The position numbers were made by a program, and so were the translations under genes. Shown piece after piece: positions 8,386-16,265 of a stretch of 64,000 nt of DNA (its first letter is position 1; every line of letters starts with the position of its first letter). The notes beneath the pieces are model-generated. The model made no database searches. It was not told where the DNA came from and saw only the letters and a program-made list of their open reading frames with translations. This DNA comes from G963667675 sp965249215 (lineage in GTDB: Bacteria; Chloroflexota; Dehalococcoidia; Lucifugimonadales; UBA3495): the NCBI GenBank assembly GCA_965249215.1, contig CBDFLN010000002.1, positions 1,550,001 to 1,614,000 on the forward strand. The letters run 5' to 3'.

Positions 8386-9159
8386 CTAATCCTTCTCCCC
8401 TTGAACAGGCGAGGGAGCCTGTCTCACAGTACCGCCTAACGCCAATTGGTTCTCGTGGCGAACGATACCTAGGGTCTCGAAACGAATACGAACTGCTTCC
8501 ATGGAGACTCCACAGAGTGAACTGATTTCCCTTATTAAGTCGTCGAGGGCATTGGAACCCACTACCGGAGGCTTTGCGAGTAGGTCGTTGACGTTCCTGA
8601 CGCCAGCGACTGTCCTAACCAATTCCGAGAAGTGTCTCCTGGGCATCAACAAACTTGCCATACCGCGATTCGCCTGTACTTCCCTCCAATCGCTAGGAAC
8701 CCGGCTGAAGGATACGTTCCGTTTGAGACATCTCAGCAGGGAAGGCGTGAAGGGTGTGCCAGCTGCGAACAAAGGTTCCTGTTCGAACGGCACCTCAAAC
8801 AACATTCGGTGTAAGGTCACATGCGCGGCTTCGTGGGCCAGCGTCGCCCGCCATCTTCCTGCCTGGCCGCTCGATGCTCTCATCCCTTCCACTTCCGAAG
8901 TCAGGTCCCTGTGAATAAGAACAAGTGGCCTGCTTTTCCTGATGAACCTTGTCTCTCCGAGTACGTCAGGCTCCAACTCCGCATACAGGTCGAGCTTTAC
9001 TCCAAGATGCATTTCCAAAAACGACTCAATATCCACCGAAGGATGGGTGGAGTCGGGGAACAAGTCGGCTTTGTAGAGTTCGTCGTCCATGATATGTTCG
9101 ATCTCATCCTCTTCGAACCACAACCGACGTTCCCCACCTGCACTGCGGTATTCTTTCAT
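8386..9159 (-). CDS. ImmA/IrrE family metallo-endopeptidase
   Basis: A 257-residue zinc peptidase with the HExxH motif in LAHEAAHVTLH (about residues 107-117) and the downstream EVQANRGMASLLMP helix that supplies further active-site residues in the IrrE family. Members usually cleave a partner XRE-type repressor to switch on a neighbouring operon. The partner is encoded immediately upstream with a 4-nt ATGA overlap (9156-9159). Its place ahead of the ubiquitin-like genes suggests that it controls them, as CapP does with CapH in CBASS-type loci (inference). Confidence 0.87.
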   Translation of the reverse strand: MKEYRSAGGERRLWFEEDEIEHIMDDELYKADLFPDSTHPSVDIESFLEMHLGVKLDLYAELEPDVLGETRFIRKSRPLVLIHRDLTSEVEGMRASSGQAGRWRATLAHEAAHVTLHRMLFEVPFEQEPLFAAGTPFTPSLLRCLKRNVSFSRVPSDWREVQANRGMASLLMPRRHFSELVRTVAGVRNVNDLLAKPPVVGSNALDDLIREISSLCGVSMEAVRIRFETLGIVRHENQLALGGTVRQAPSPVQGEKD

Positions 9160-9509
9160 TCTTGGCCCTCCTTCTCAGCTTCGATATCGTCGAGGTTGGT
9201 CAGGAGTTCTTCGAGTCCCTTTCGGTCGAGCTGGGATTTTGCGATCCTCCTGAAGAGTTGCCCGGCCAATTGATCCTGTCTCAGATACTGTTCGGCATGT
9301 TCACCCAGGCGGCCCGCCTGCTGCATCAGCACATCGAAATCTAGATCAAGCAACTGAGATATCTTGCGGAGCACAGCCTCTGATGGCACTCGGCGGTCGT
9401 TCTCAATGTCGCTTAAGTAGGAAGGGACAATGTCCAACTTCCTGGCTAGCGCACGTAAACCAAGTCGCTTGTCGACTCTGGTCTTGTTGATCAAGTCACC
9501 AAGAGACAC
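9156..9509 (-). CDS. XRE-family HTH repressor
   Basis: A 117-residue regulator starting SLGDLINKTRVDKRLGLRALARKL. The helix-turn-helix is at about residues 15-45 (LRALARKLDIVPSYLSDIENDRRVPS), followed by a charged C-terminal region that may hold the ImmA cleavage site. I chose the GTG at 9509 because GGAG lies 5 nt upstream; a TTG six codons earlier has no such site. It is coupled to the metallopeptidase gene by a 4-nt overlap. It probably binds the palindrome at 9565-9586 and represses the whole operon until cleaved. Confidence 0.87.
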   Translation of the reverse strand: MSLGDLINKTRVDKRLGLRALARKLDIVPSYLSDIENDRRVPSEAVLRKISQLLDLDFDVLMQQAGRLGEHAEQYLRQDQLAGQLFRRIAKSQLDRKGLEELLTNLDDIEAEKEGQE

Positions 9510-9564
9510 CGCATCTCCGCCCTTCAAGTAGCATTCTAGGATGTTCTATGTCCGCTGACAATGT

Positions 9565-9586
9565 ACACCTGTCAACCCACAGGTGT
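9565..9586. promoter_or_regulatory. Candidate operator of the XRE repressor
   Basis: A perfect 8-bp inverted repeat, ACACCTGT, 6-nt spacer, ACAGGTGT, lies 55 bp upstream of the repressor start. Symmetry, size and position suit binding by an XRE dimer to the operon promoter. It also overlaps sequence resembling the IS end just beyond it (GGTGTCAAGGG), which may be chance. Confidence 0.6.
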
Positions 9587-9661
9587 CAAGGGTGTCGGAT
9601 GGGCTGGAAACGCAATCTCTGTCGCAGCGACGTGCGTCAATGCTAGGCATGAGTATGGAGG

Positions 9662-11398
9662 TGTCAAGGGCGGAGGGAAGTTGGGCCACGTGGGCTGTTA
9701 ACGTTCAGCGAAAAGGTCCTCACTAGCTGGCCAGCATAAATGTCACACTCACCTTATGGAGAATGTGACATTAACTCAAAAAGAACAGGCAAGACTCCAG
9801 GTTCTGAACAGTTTGCTCGCGGAGCACATGACCCCGGACCAAGCAGCGACGCTCATGGGTGTCACCACTCGCCACACCAGGCGCATACTGGAGGCTTATC
9901 GAGAGAAGGGCGTTGCCGCCGTCGCTCACGGGCATCGTGGCCGCAGGCCACCCAACACAACACCCGAGCCCGTTGCAACTACCGTGGTTCACCTGGCTCG
10001 CACACGGTACTCAGGGGCCAACCACACCCACCTCTCAGAGTTGCTGAGCGAGCGCGAGGGCATCGACATCGGCAGGACCACCCTGCGGCGCATCCTGGTC
10101 AACGCCGGGCTCAGCAGTCCGCGGCAAAGGCGCCCGCCCAAGCATCGTGTACGCCGCCAGCGAATGCCCCGGGAGGGCATGCTGATCCAGTTGGACGGCA
10201 GCTATCACCGGTGGCTGGGCGAAGACGGACCGCAGTTCACGGTCCTGCTCGCCGTGGACGATGCCACTGGCTGTGTGGTAAACGCCCTGTTCTGCGATCA
10301 TGAGGACACGGGCAATTACTTCCTGCTGATGCAGGGACTGCTCCGGCGCTGCGGTATTCCTCTCGCCCTGTATACCGACCGGCACGCTGTCTTCAAGCAC
10401 CGTTCGGAATATCAGCCCGCCGGGACCCCAACCCAGTTCGGCAGGGCCATGGAGGAACTGGGGATTCAGATGATTTTCGCACTGTCGCCTCAGGCAAAGG
10501 GGCGGGTGGAGCGGACGGCGGGAACCTTCCAGGACCGGTTGATCACTGAACTCCGGCTTGCAGGTGCTACCACCGCCCCACAGGCCGAGGCCGTCTTGCA
10601 GCAGTTCCTGCCCCGCTTCAACCGGCGTTTCAGGGTTCCGGCCCAGTGTCCTGAGCAGGCATTCCGGCCCGTGAGTCCGGAGTCGCGCTTGGGGCATATC
10701 CTGTGTTTCAAGCACCGCAGGAGAGTGGCGCGGGACAATACCGTGAAGTATTACAGGCACACCCTGCAGCTGCTGCCCACTCAGCAACGCCGCAGCTACG
10801 CCGGAGCAGTTGTGGTGGTGCTGGAGGGGCTGGACGGCCGGCTGTCGCTACAGCATGAGAGACGCATCATTGCGTCCCAGGAAGCGCCGCCCAGTCCGGC
10901 ATCTCTCCGAAGCCGCAACGGGACTTCCCCATCTGTCACCATCCCGCCCTCCGGTCCCGAACTCGCGTCAAAACCTTCGGTTGCAGCTCTCGCACTGCCG
11001 GGCGCAAGGCTGGATCAAGAAGTAGATGCTCACGCTGCGGCAATCGACGATCCGGACGTAGCCTGGTTGCGGGTCATCGCATCGCCGCGGAAGCCGACGT
11101 TTCTGCAAAAGGAGAGATGGAAGGCGGTGCAGCAGGCCAAGCTTCAGGGGATGTCCATTCGACGGATGGCGAGGGAGTTGGGGATCCACGGAGAGACGGT
11201 AAGGAGATACATCGACGCCGAGAGTCCGCCGACCCGGCGAACCCCAGCAACTCCTCCGGCACCACCATCTGTTACCATCGCGGACTAAGTAAAGGACATT
11301 TATGCTGAACACCTAACCGGACATTTATCCTGAACAGCGACAGCCGAATGTCAGCAATTTATCCGCCCACGTGGCCCACTTTAACTCCGCCGATTACA
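9662..11398 (+). mobile_element. Hybrid IS: ISNCY-type transposase inside IS21-like ends
   Basis: The outer ends match the IS21 element at 3454-5985: TGTCAAGGGCGGAG on the left, and on the right the complement of TGTAATCGGCGGAG, with a shared GTGGGCCAC block and an ATGTCAGCA..T block. Instead of istAB the interior holds an ISNCY-type transposase with its own inner repeats (GTTCAG..A.AA.GTCC and GCATAAATGTC in inverted orientation on both sides). No target duplication was found. It looks like an ISNCY element inserted in, and replacing the core of, an IS21 copy. Confidence 0.6.
9756..11288 (+). CDS. ISNCY-type transposase (integrase core)
   Basis: A 510-residue transposase. It has an N-terminal helix-turn-helix (TPDQAATLMGVTTRHTRRIL), then a winged region and an integrase core with LIQLDGSYH, LYTDRHAVF and PQAKGRVERTAGTFQDRL supplying the DDE residues. 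The C-terminus carries a second HTH-like stretch (SIRRMARELGIHGETVRRYI), unusual for an ISNCY core and reminiscent of the IS21/IS30 N-terminal type. The ATG at 9756 is the first in frame; no clear ribosome site is visible. The frame is intact. Confidence 0.85.
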   Translation: MENVTLTQKEQARLQVLNSLLAEHMTPDQAATLMGVTTRHTRRILEAYREKGVAAVAHGHRGRRPPNTTPEPVATTVVHLARTRYSGANHTHLSELLSEREGIDIGRTTLRRILVNAGLSSPRQRRPPKHRVRRQRMPREGMLIQLDGSYHRWLGEDGPQFTVLLAVDDATGCVVNALFCDHEDTGNYFLLMQGLLRRCGIPLALYTDRHAVFKHRSEYQPAGTPTQFGRAMEELGIQMIFALSPQAKGRVERTAGTFQDRLITELRLAGATTAPQAEAVLQQFLPRFNRRFRVPAQCPEQAFRPVSPESRLGHILCFKHRRRVARDNTVKYYRHTLQLLPTQQRRSYAGAVVVVLEGLDGRLSLQHERRIIASQEAPPSPASLRSRNGTSPSVTIPPSGPELASKPSVAALALPGARLDQEVDAHAAAIDDPDVAWLRVIASPRKPTFLQKERWKAVQQAKLQGMSIRRMARELGIHGETVRRYIDAESPPTRRTPATPPAPPSVTIAD

Positions 11399-11646
11399 CG
11401 TTATGGCCACAGGTTGTTGTGGACCATGGCCCAGTGGTATACACAGAGTCTCCCTCGGACGTGATCGAACGACTTCCGAAGGCATCCTGGGGACTTATCA
11501 CGCCGTTTGTGAAACGCAAGCGTTTCTCCGACCAGCAGGAATACTGGTTCGTTATTTCCATTGGCGGGTCGGGTGATCCGAAAGAGCTAACCCTGGATCA
11601 AACAATCACCGAAGAACTAAGGGCTCTAACCCGCCTGGTCGAGTAG
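11399..11646 (+). pseudogene. C-terminal fragment of an unknown gene, cut by the hybrid IS
   Basis: Open on the plus strand from the IS end to a TAG at 11646. The chromosomal part reads LWPQVVVDHGPVVYTESP and ends with EELRALTRLVE. An ATG inside the IS end could allow translation, but the N-terminus is not native. The flank left of the IS at about 9650 (ATGAGTATGGAG) could be the lost 5' end, giving M-S-M-E followed by this frame, but this is speculative. No family was recognised. Confidence 0.45.
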
Positions 11647-11855
11647 GCAGGTCCATCAAGCTCGAAACTCCCCTATGGCCGTCTGCGCGGGACTTGGGCG
11701 AAAGGGTTACAATCTACCCAGCCACATCTCAAAGATGGTTCTGCCAACGGTCAAAACAGGCCCACCGACCGTAGGAACCCACTAATGGACTTCGATCCTA
11801 CAGCCAATTCGCTTACGGTCCGCCATATTCGGCGGCCGGCGGTCGGAGTGCGACG

Positions 11856-13457
11856 ATGCGAATAGGGGTTCTGGAGATTCTGCGTTCCGAGAGAAGCAGC
11901 CATTGGACCCAGTCGGCGTACGCTCACTACTTCGTCAAGCAGTACGCCAGCGTCATGCCACAGGCGGTCAGCGTATGGTGCCGGCAGATGGGGCACGAGT
12001 CCTTCTACGCCACCTACTACGGGCAGGGCGACGCCAAGGCCCTCTTGCCGGACGATTTGGACGTGGTGTTTATCTCCACTTATACACAGGCGAGCGCACT
12101 GGCCTACGCCCTCGCCAAGCTCTTCCGGCTGGACGGCGCCCGCACGGTGATCGGCGGCCCACACGCGAAGTCTTTTCCAGACGATTGCCGCCGATTCTTC
12201 GACGTGGTCGTGCTCGATTGCGATAAGACCCTGGTGGAAGACATCCTGAGGCAGGCGCCGAAGGGAGAGACGGTGACCAGCGGGCGTCAGCTCAAGGACC
12301 TGCCAACCGTCGAGGAACGCATGCCGGAACTCCGGACCTCGATCTTCTCCGGCGGAAAGCCCTATATATCCAGCACTGTGCCAATGCTCGCCAGCGTCGG
12401 GTGCCCCTACGCCTGCGACTTTTGCATCGATTGGAGCAACCCGTTCGCCTTGCTGCCCTTGGACAGACTCGAGGCCGACCTACGGTTCATCTTCGACAAG
12501 CACCCCAAGCTACTTGTGAGCTTTCACGACCCGAACTTTGCCGTAAAGTTCGACGAGCTGTTCGCGGTCCTGGAGAGGGTCCCGCACGGAAATCGCACCT
12601 ACTACATCATGGAGAGCTCCTTATCCATCCTGCGCCCGTCCAGACTGGAAAAGCTGCGCTCCACCGGGTGCCTCTACTTAGCTCCTGGAGTTGAGTCCTG
12701 GTCCGCATACTCGAACAAGTCCGGCGTCGGGTCGAAACAGTCTGATGAGATCAAGCTGAACCAGATAATCGACCATTTCCGGCTGATCCGGGAGTACGTG
12801 CCCGGGATGCAGGCCAATCTGATATTCGGGCTGGACGTGGACGAAGGAACCAGACCAGCCGAGTTGACCAAGGAATTCATGTCGCGCGCGCCTTTTGTGT
12901 GGCCAACCATCAATATCCCCACTCCATTCGGCGGCACTCCCCTGTTCGACCGGTACCTCGACGAGGGGCGCATCCTGATGTCGATGCCGTTCGCTTTCTA
13001 TTACGCGCCTCACATCGTCACCACCCTCAAGAACTACGATCCGATCACCTACTACGAGCATCTCGTCGATATGTATTCACACATGGCATCTCCGCAGGTC
13101 GTCATGAAGCGGTTATTGACCACGCCGGGGTATCGGCTCCGCGTGCTCCACGCCCTTCGCTCCCAAGGCGCGTGGCGTATCCAGAGAGAGTACAAGCGCA
13201 TTCTGCAGGTGATGCAGACTGACCGGGAATACAGGGCCTTTCATGAGGGAAGATTGAAGGAGCTGCCGGAGTACTACCACCGCAAGTTTGAAGCGGCCCT
13301 CGGCCCGTACGCAGAGCTGCTATCTCGAGAGGACCGCCAGCCGTTGCTGCGGTCGTCGTCTCGCTCGTCAAATCACCCCCCTGCCTCACCTCTACCCCTT
13401 CCGGTAGGAAGGGGGACTGGTGCGACGGAACACAGAAGGAGCGGTTCAAAAGAGTGA
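11856..13457 (+). CDS. B12-binding domain radical SAM protein
   Basis: A 533-residue protein. The N-terminal 130 residues look like a cobalamin-binding Rossmann domain (LDVVFISTYTQAS, TVIGGPHAKSFP). The radical SAM core begins at CPYACDFC, whose three Cys (CxxxCxxC) bind the 4Fe-4S cluster that cleaves S-adenosylmethionine. It fits the large BchE/MiaB-like group of methyl-transfer or rearrangement enzymes, but the substrate cannot be read from sequence. The start is supported by GGAG 7 nt before the ATG. The last 35 residues are low-complexity and may be a non-native tail. The stop overlaps the next GTG as GTGA. Confidence 0.85.
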   Translation: MRIGVLEILRSERSSHWTQSAYAHYFVKQYASVMPQAVSVWCRQMGHESFYATYYGQGDAKALLPDDLDVVFISTYTQASALAYALAKLFRLDGARTVIGGPHAKSFPDDCRRFFDVVVLDCDKTLVEDILRQAPKGETVTSGRQLKDLPTVEERMPELRTSIFSGGKPYISSTVPMLASVGCPYACDFCIDWSNPFALLPLDRLEADLRFIFDKHPKLLVSFHDPNFAVKFDELFAVLERVPHGNRTYYIMESSLSILRPSRLEKLRSTGCLYLAPGVESWSAYSNKSGVGSKQSDEIKLNQIIDHFRLIREYVPGMQANLIFGLDVDEGTRPAELTKEFMSRAPFVWPTINIPTPFGGTPLFDRYLDEGRILMSMPFAFYYAPHIVTTLKNYDPITYYEHLVDMYSHMASPQVVMKRLLTTPGYRLRVLHALRSQGAWRIQREYKRILQVMQTDREYRAFHEGRLKELPEYYHRKFEAALGPYAELLSREDRQPLLRSSSRSSNHPPASPLPLPVGRGTGATEHRRSGSKE

Positions 13458-13810
13458 CTGACAAAACTCTATCCACGCTTCTGCCGATCCCAGGTTGGGA
13501 CCCGCGACACGCCGGTGAGGTAGAGATTGCGGGCGGTACGGACCCGATTCTGCCGACTCCCTTCCGGATCGGTGAGACCGCCGCGGCCAGCTTGGCCGCC
13601 GTCGGTCTTGCTGTGTCCGACCTGTGGGAACTGCGGACCGGGCGCCGTCAGGAGATCAAAGTCGATACCCGGCAGGCCACAGCGTCGCTGCGCAGCAGCC
13701 GGTACTTGACCATGGACGGGGCGCCGGTCGCCGACGAGCGGACCCCTGCGAGCGTCCGCTTCCTCCCGTGGCTCTCTGCACGGGTATTACCTACCAAGGG
13801 GGACTCCTGA
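13454..13810 (+). pseudogene. N-terminal fragment of a family III CoA-transferase (CaiB/BaiF)
   Basis: A 118-residue frame starting at a GTG that overlaps the radical SAM stop. PTPFRIGETAAASLAAVG, VSDLWELRTGRRQEIKVDTRQATASL and YLTMDGAPVADERTP are the usual N-terminus of family III CoA-transferases. After ERTP the similarity is lost where 'GFYRTxDGRW' would be expected, so the gene is truncated or frameshifted. A complete enzyme has about 400 residues. Confidence 0.7.
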
Positions 13811-14070
13811 TGGTCTCGACAACGCGAACGCGGCGAACGCAACACCTGGAGTTTACGCTGAGGTCTACCGCACCGCATGCGAGTACCAGCCCCTCCAGAC
13901 CGTCTTCCAGCGGCGGAACAGCCCGATGAAGACGGGGTTGGTCCAACCGGGAGCGGGCCCAGCTCAAGCGGTCCAGGGAAGCGAAGGTCCCTTCAGCGAT
14001 GGTCTGACGCCGCCGACGCTCCCGCCGGTACCCTTCAGTACGGTTCCGTTCTACCGACTAACCAAGATTG
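13811..14070 (+). other. Unrecognised open fragment between the CoA-transferase and IS110
   Basis: A plus-strand frame without a start reads LHGYYLPRGTPDGLDNANAA and VYRTACEYQPLQTVFQRR before Pro-rich sequence up to the IS110 boundary. It has coding character but no family was recognised. It may be a frameshifted continuation of the CoA-transferase or part of another deleted gene. Confidence 0.3.
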
Positions 14071-15423
14071 TCAGGCCTCTGCGGCCGTTCTTACCGGGGC
14101 AGAATCTGGGGCGGGGCCATGATCACCGGTCAGCGGCACCAACTGGTAGCCCAACTGCGCGGCCCTGCGCTTCGCGGCTCGCAGGGTCCTTAGGCGATAT
14201 TGAGTTTCGTAGTATTCGGCTCCGGCGTCCGTGTACGCCTGGCCGTATTTCAGCGTTGCATACATGATTCTGGCCAGCTTGTGAGCCGTGGCGGTGATGG
14301 CCTTGGGCACTCCCAAGTGCGGCTTCTTCCGGCGCAGGAAGGCGCCCAGGGCGCTGTCAGAGCGGTGGAGCCCGTTGGCAGCGAGACGCAGGGCTTTGGC
14401 GGCCCGGTTCGCCGAGGGCTTGGTCCGAGAGCTGATGATCTTCCCTCCAGTGATGCGGTTGTTCGGACTCAAGCCCAGCCAGGAGGCAAAGTGGCCGGCG
14501 GTCGGCCATCTGCTCATGTCCAGCCCGATCTCACCAATCACCTTCAGCGCCGTGTGAGAGTCCACCCTATCAATCCGGGTCAGGTCCACTCCGGTCATCC
14601 GGTGCAGGTGGCTCCGAACATCGAAACCCGGTTCGTTTTTCTGCTTTTTCTTCCGGTTGGACTTTCCTGCAGGAGGCGGGTCCTCACGACGGTCCTCGAA
14701 CCCCTCCATCTGGGCCTCTATCACCAGGTCGCACTCGGCTATCTTGCCTTGGTACACCCGGTACAGTTCCATAGCCTGGGTCAGCTCGAAGATGTGCTCG
14801 CCCCGCCAGTGGCCCTGCAACGACCGGGCTATGGTCTCCTCGTCCGCCCTGGTCCTGGGGTGTCGCAGCCGGGCCAGCTTCAGCGGGTCGAGTTCACCCC
14901 CAACAATGGCTTCGATGATGGCCATCCCGGTCTTGCCGGTGATATCTCTGATGACGTGCTGCAGCTTCACGTTCATCTGAGTAAGGGCCTTCTGCATGTG
15001 CTGAACATGCTGGGCCGCATATTCCACCAGCGTGGCCCGCTGCCGCAGATAGCTTCTCAACCGCCGGCTGTCGGCCTCGGGCCGGAAAGCCGCCGACAGC
15101 CGGCCGTAGGTGTGTAGCTGCTGGAGCCACTGGCAGTCCAGCACGTCGCTCTTGCGTCCGGGCACGTTCTAGATGCGTCTAGGGTCCACCAGCATCACCG
15201 CAAACCCCCGCTCTTCCAGCACTCCGAAAAGGGGTATCCAGTAGACTCCGGTGGACTCCATCGCCACTGTCTCCACACCGCACTCGGCCAGCCAATCGGC
15301 CAGGCGATACAAGTCCGCAGTGAACGCGGCAAACTCGCGCACCGGTTGCTCGCAGCTGTTTTCGGGCACTGACACGAAGTGGCTGCTATCGCCCACGTCC
15401 ACTCCCGCCGCACCAAAATTCAC
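14071..15423 (-). pseudogene. IS110-family transposase with one in-frame amber codon
   Basis: Two blocks in one frame are separated only by a TAG at 15169-15171. The N-terminal 84 residues hold the DEDD start (AAGVDVGDSSHFVSV, MESTGVYWIP), and the remainder carries NVPGRKSDVLDCQW and the C-terminal transposase_20 domain (GLSPNNRITGGKI, NRAAKALRLAA). Relatives read 'RHVKNVPGRK' at this site, so TAG probably replaced a Lys AAG. Together it would be about 450 codons. It is dead unless the amber codon is read through. Terminal repeats were not identified. Confidence 0.85.
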
Positions 15424-15451
15424 TCGTGATAGTTCCGCCGGCAGACGCTCC

Positions 15452-16200
15452 TGTCAAGGGCGGAGAGAAATCAGGCCGTGTGACGGAGCAAAAGTGTACC
15501 AATTGAGCGTCGGTGTCCAGCGAAAATGTCACCCTGCGACGGGTCTCAGCAGGAGCCGTTAGTAGGAGTGAGTGCGGTGGGGTCTAGGCGTCAGGGGGAT
15601 CGCCTGCGGTGCGCAGGGCGGTGGCCTGCCTGCTCCGCTAGAGGAGGTAGCTCTCCCCGTTCATCTCAAGGATGTGGACGCGGTGAGTGAGGCGGTCCAG
15701 GAGTGCACCGGTGAGCCGCTCCGAGCCGAAGACCTCGGTCCACTCGTCGAAGGGCGGGTTGGTGGTGACCAGGACCGGTCCTCTCTCGTAGCGCTGGCTG
15801 AAGACTTCGAACAGTAGCTTGGCCCCGGTCTTGGATAGCGGCACAAAGCCAAGCTCGTCGATGAAGATGAGCAGCTTTAGGCGGGCAAGCCTCTTCTGAT
15901 GGGTAAGCCGCCGCCGTTCGTCTCTTGCCTCGATCAGCTCGTGGACCAGCGAGGCGTTCGTGGTGAAGCCGACCGACAGACGCCTCTGGCAGGCGGCGAG
16001 ACCGAGACCGAGTGCGACATGGGTCTTGTCGGTCCCGCTGTTCCTGACGGCGATGACGTTCTCTCGTCGGTCGACGTACTCGCACCGGGCCAGCTGGATG
16101 ACCAAGTGCTTGTTCACCGACGGGATGGCCAGGAAGCCAACCGTGAATTGGTTGAGGGCGGCCAAATGGTCCTCTTGCGCCAGATCAGCTAGTCGCAGAA
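15452..16200 (-). mobile_element. IS21-family remnant (left end plus decayed istB)
   Basis: The left end at 15452 matches the 3454 element almost base for base for some 80 bp (TGTCAAGGGCGGAGAGAAAT and onward). Only istB remains; the right part with istA is missing beyond about 16200, where the addA terminator begins. Confidence 0.75.
15638..16165 (-). pseudogene. istB: Degenerate istB
   Basis: Closely similar to the intact istB at 3586-4368 but decayed. The Walker A is NSGTDKTH instead of NSGTGKTH, an extra residue lies in the Walker B (LLIFIDELGF), a stop follows SYLL where the intact protein continues, and the N-terminal third is lost. Homology extends weakly to about 16200 (LRLADLAQEDHLAA). 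Confidence 0.8.
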
Positions 16201-16206
16201 ACGCAA

Positions 16207-16246
16207 GTAAAGAAGAGGGGGCCGTTTGCGGCCTCCTCTTCTTTAC
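16207..16246. terminator. Strong hairpin terminator after addAB
   Basis: A near-perfect 18-bp stem (one G-U) with a TTTG loop: GTAAAGAAGAGG.. pairs with ..CCTCTTCTTTAC. It lies 20 bp past the addA stop and would end the minus-strand addBA transcript. Its symmetry could also stop transcription from the other side. Confidence 0.8.
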
Positions 16247-16265
16247 GGTAGGCTAGCGCCGCCGA

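Noticed and set aside
11399..11646. Intact 91-residue gene starting inside the IS end
   Set aside because: The first residues come from the transposon end, so this is a truncated fragment.
14200..15117. Plus-strand open frame of 305 codons
   Set aside because: Antisense to the IS110 transposase; composition and lack of ribosome site show a shadow frame in high-GC DNA.
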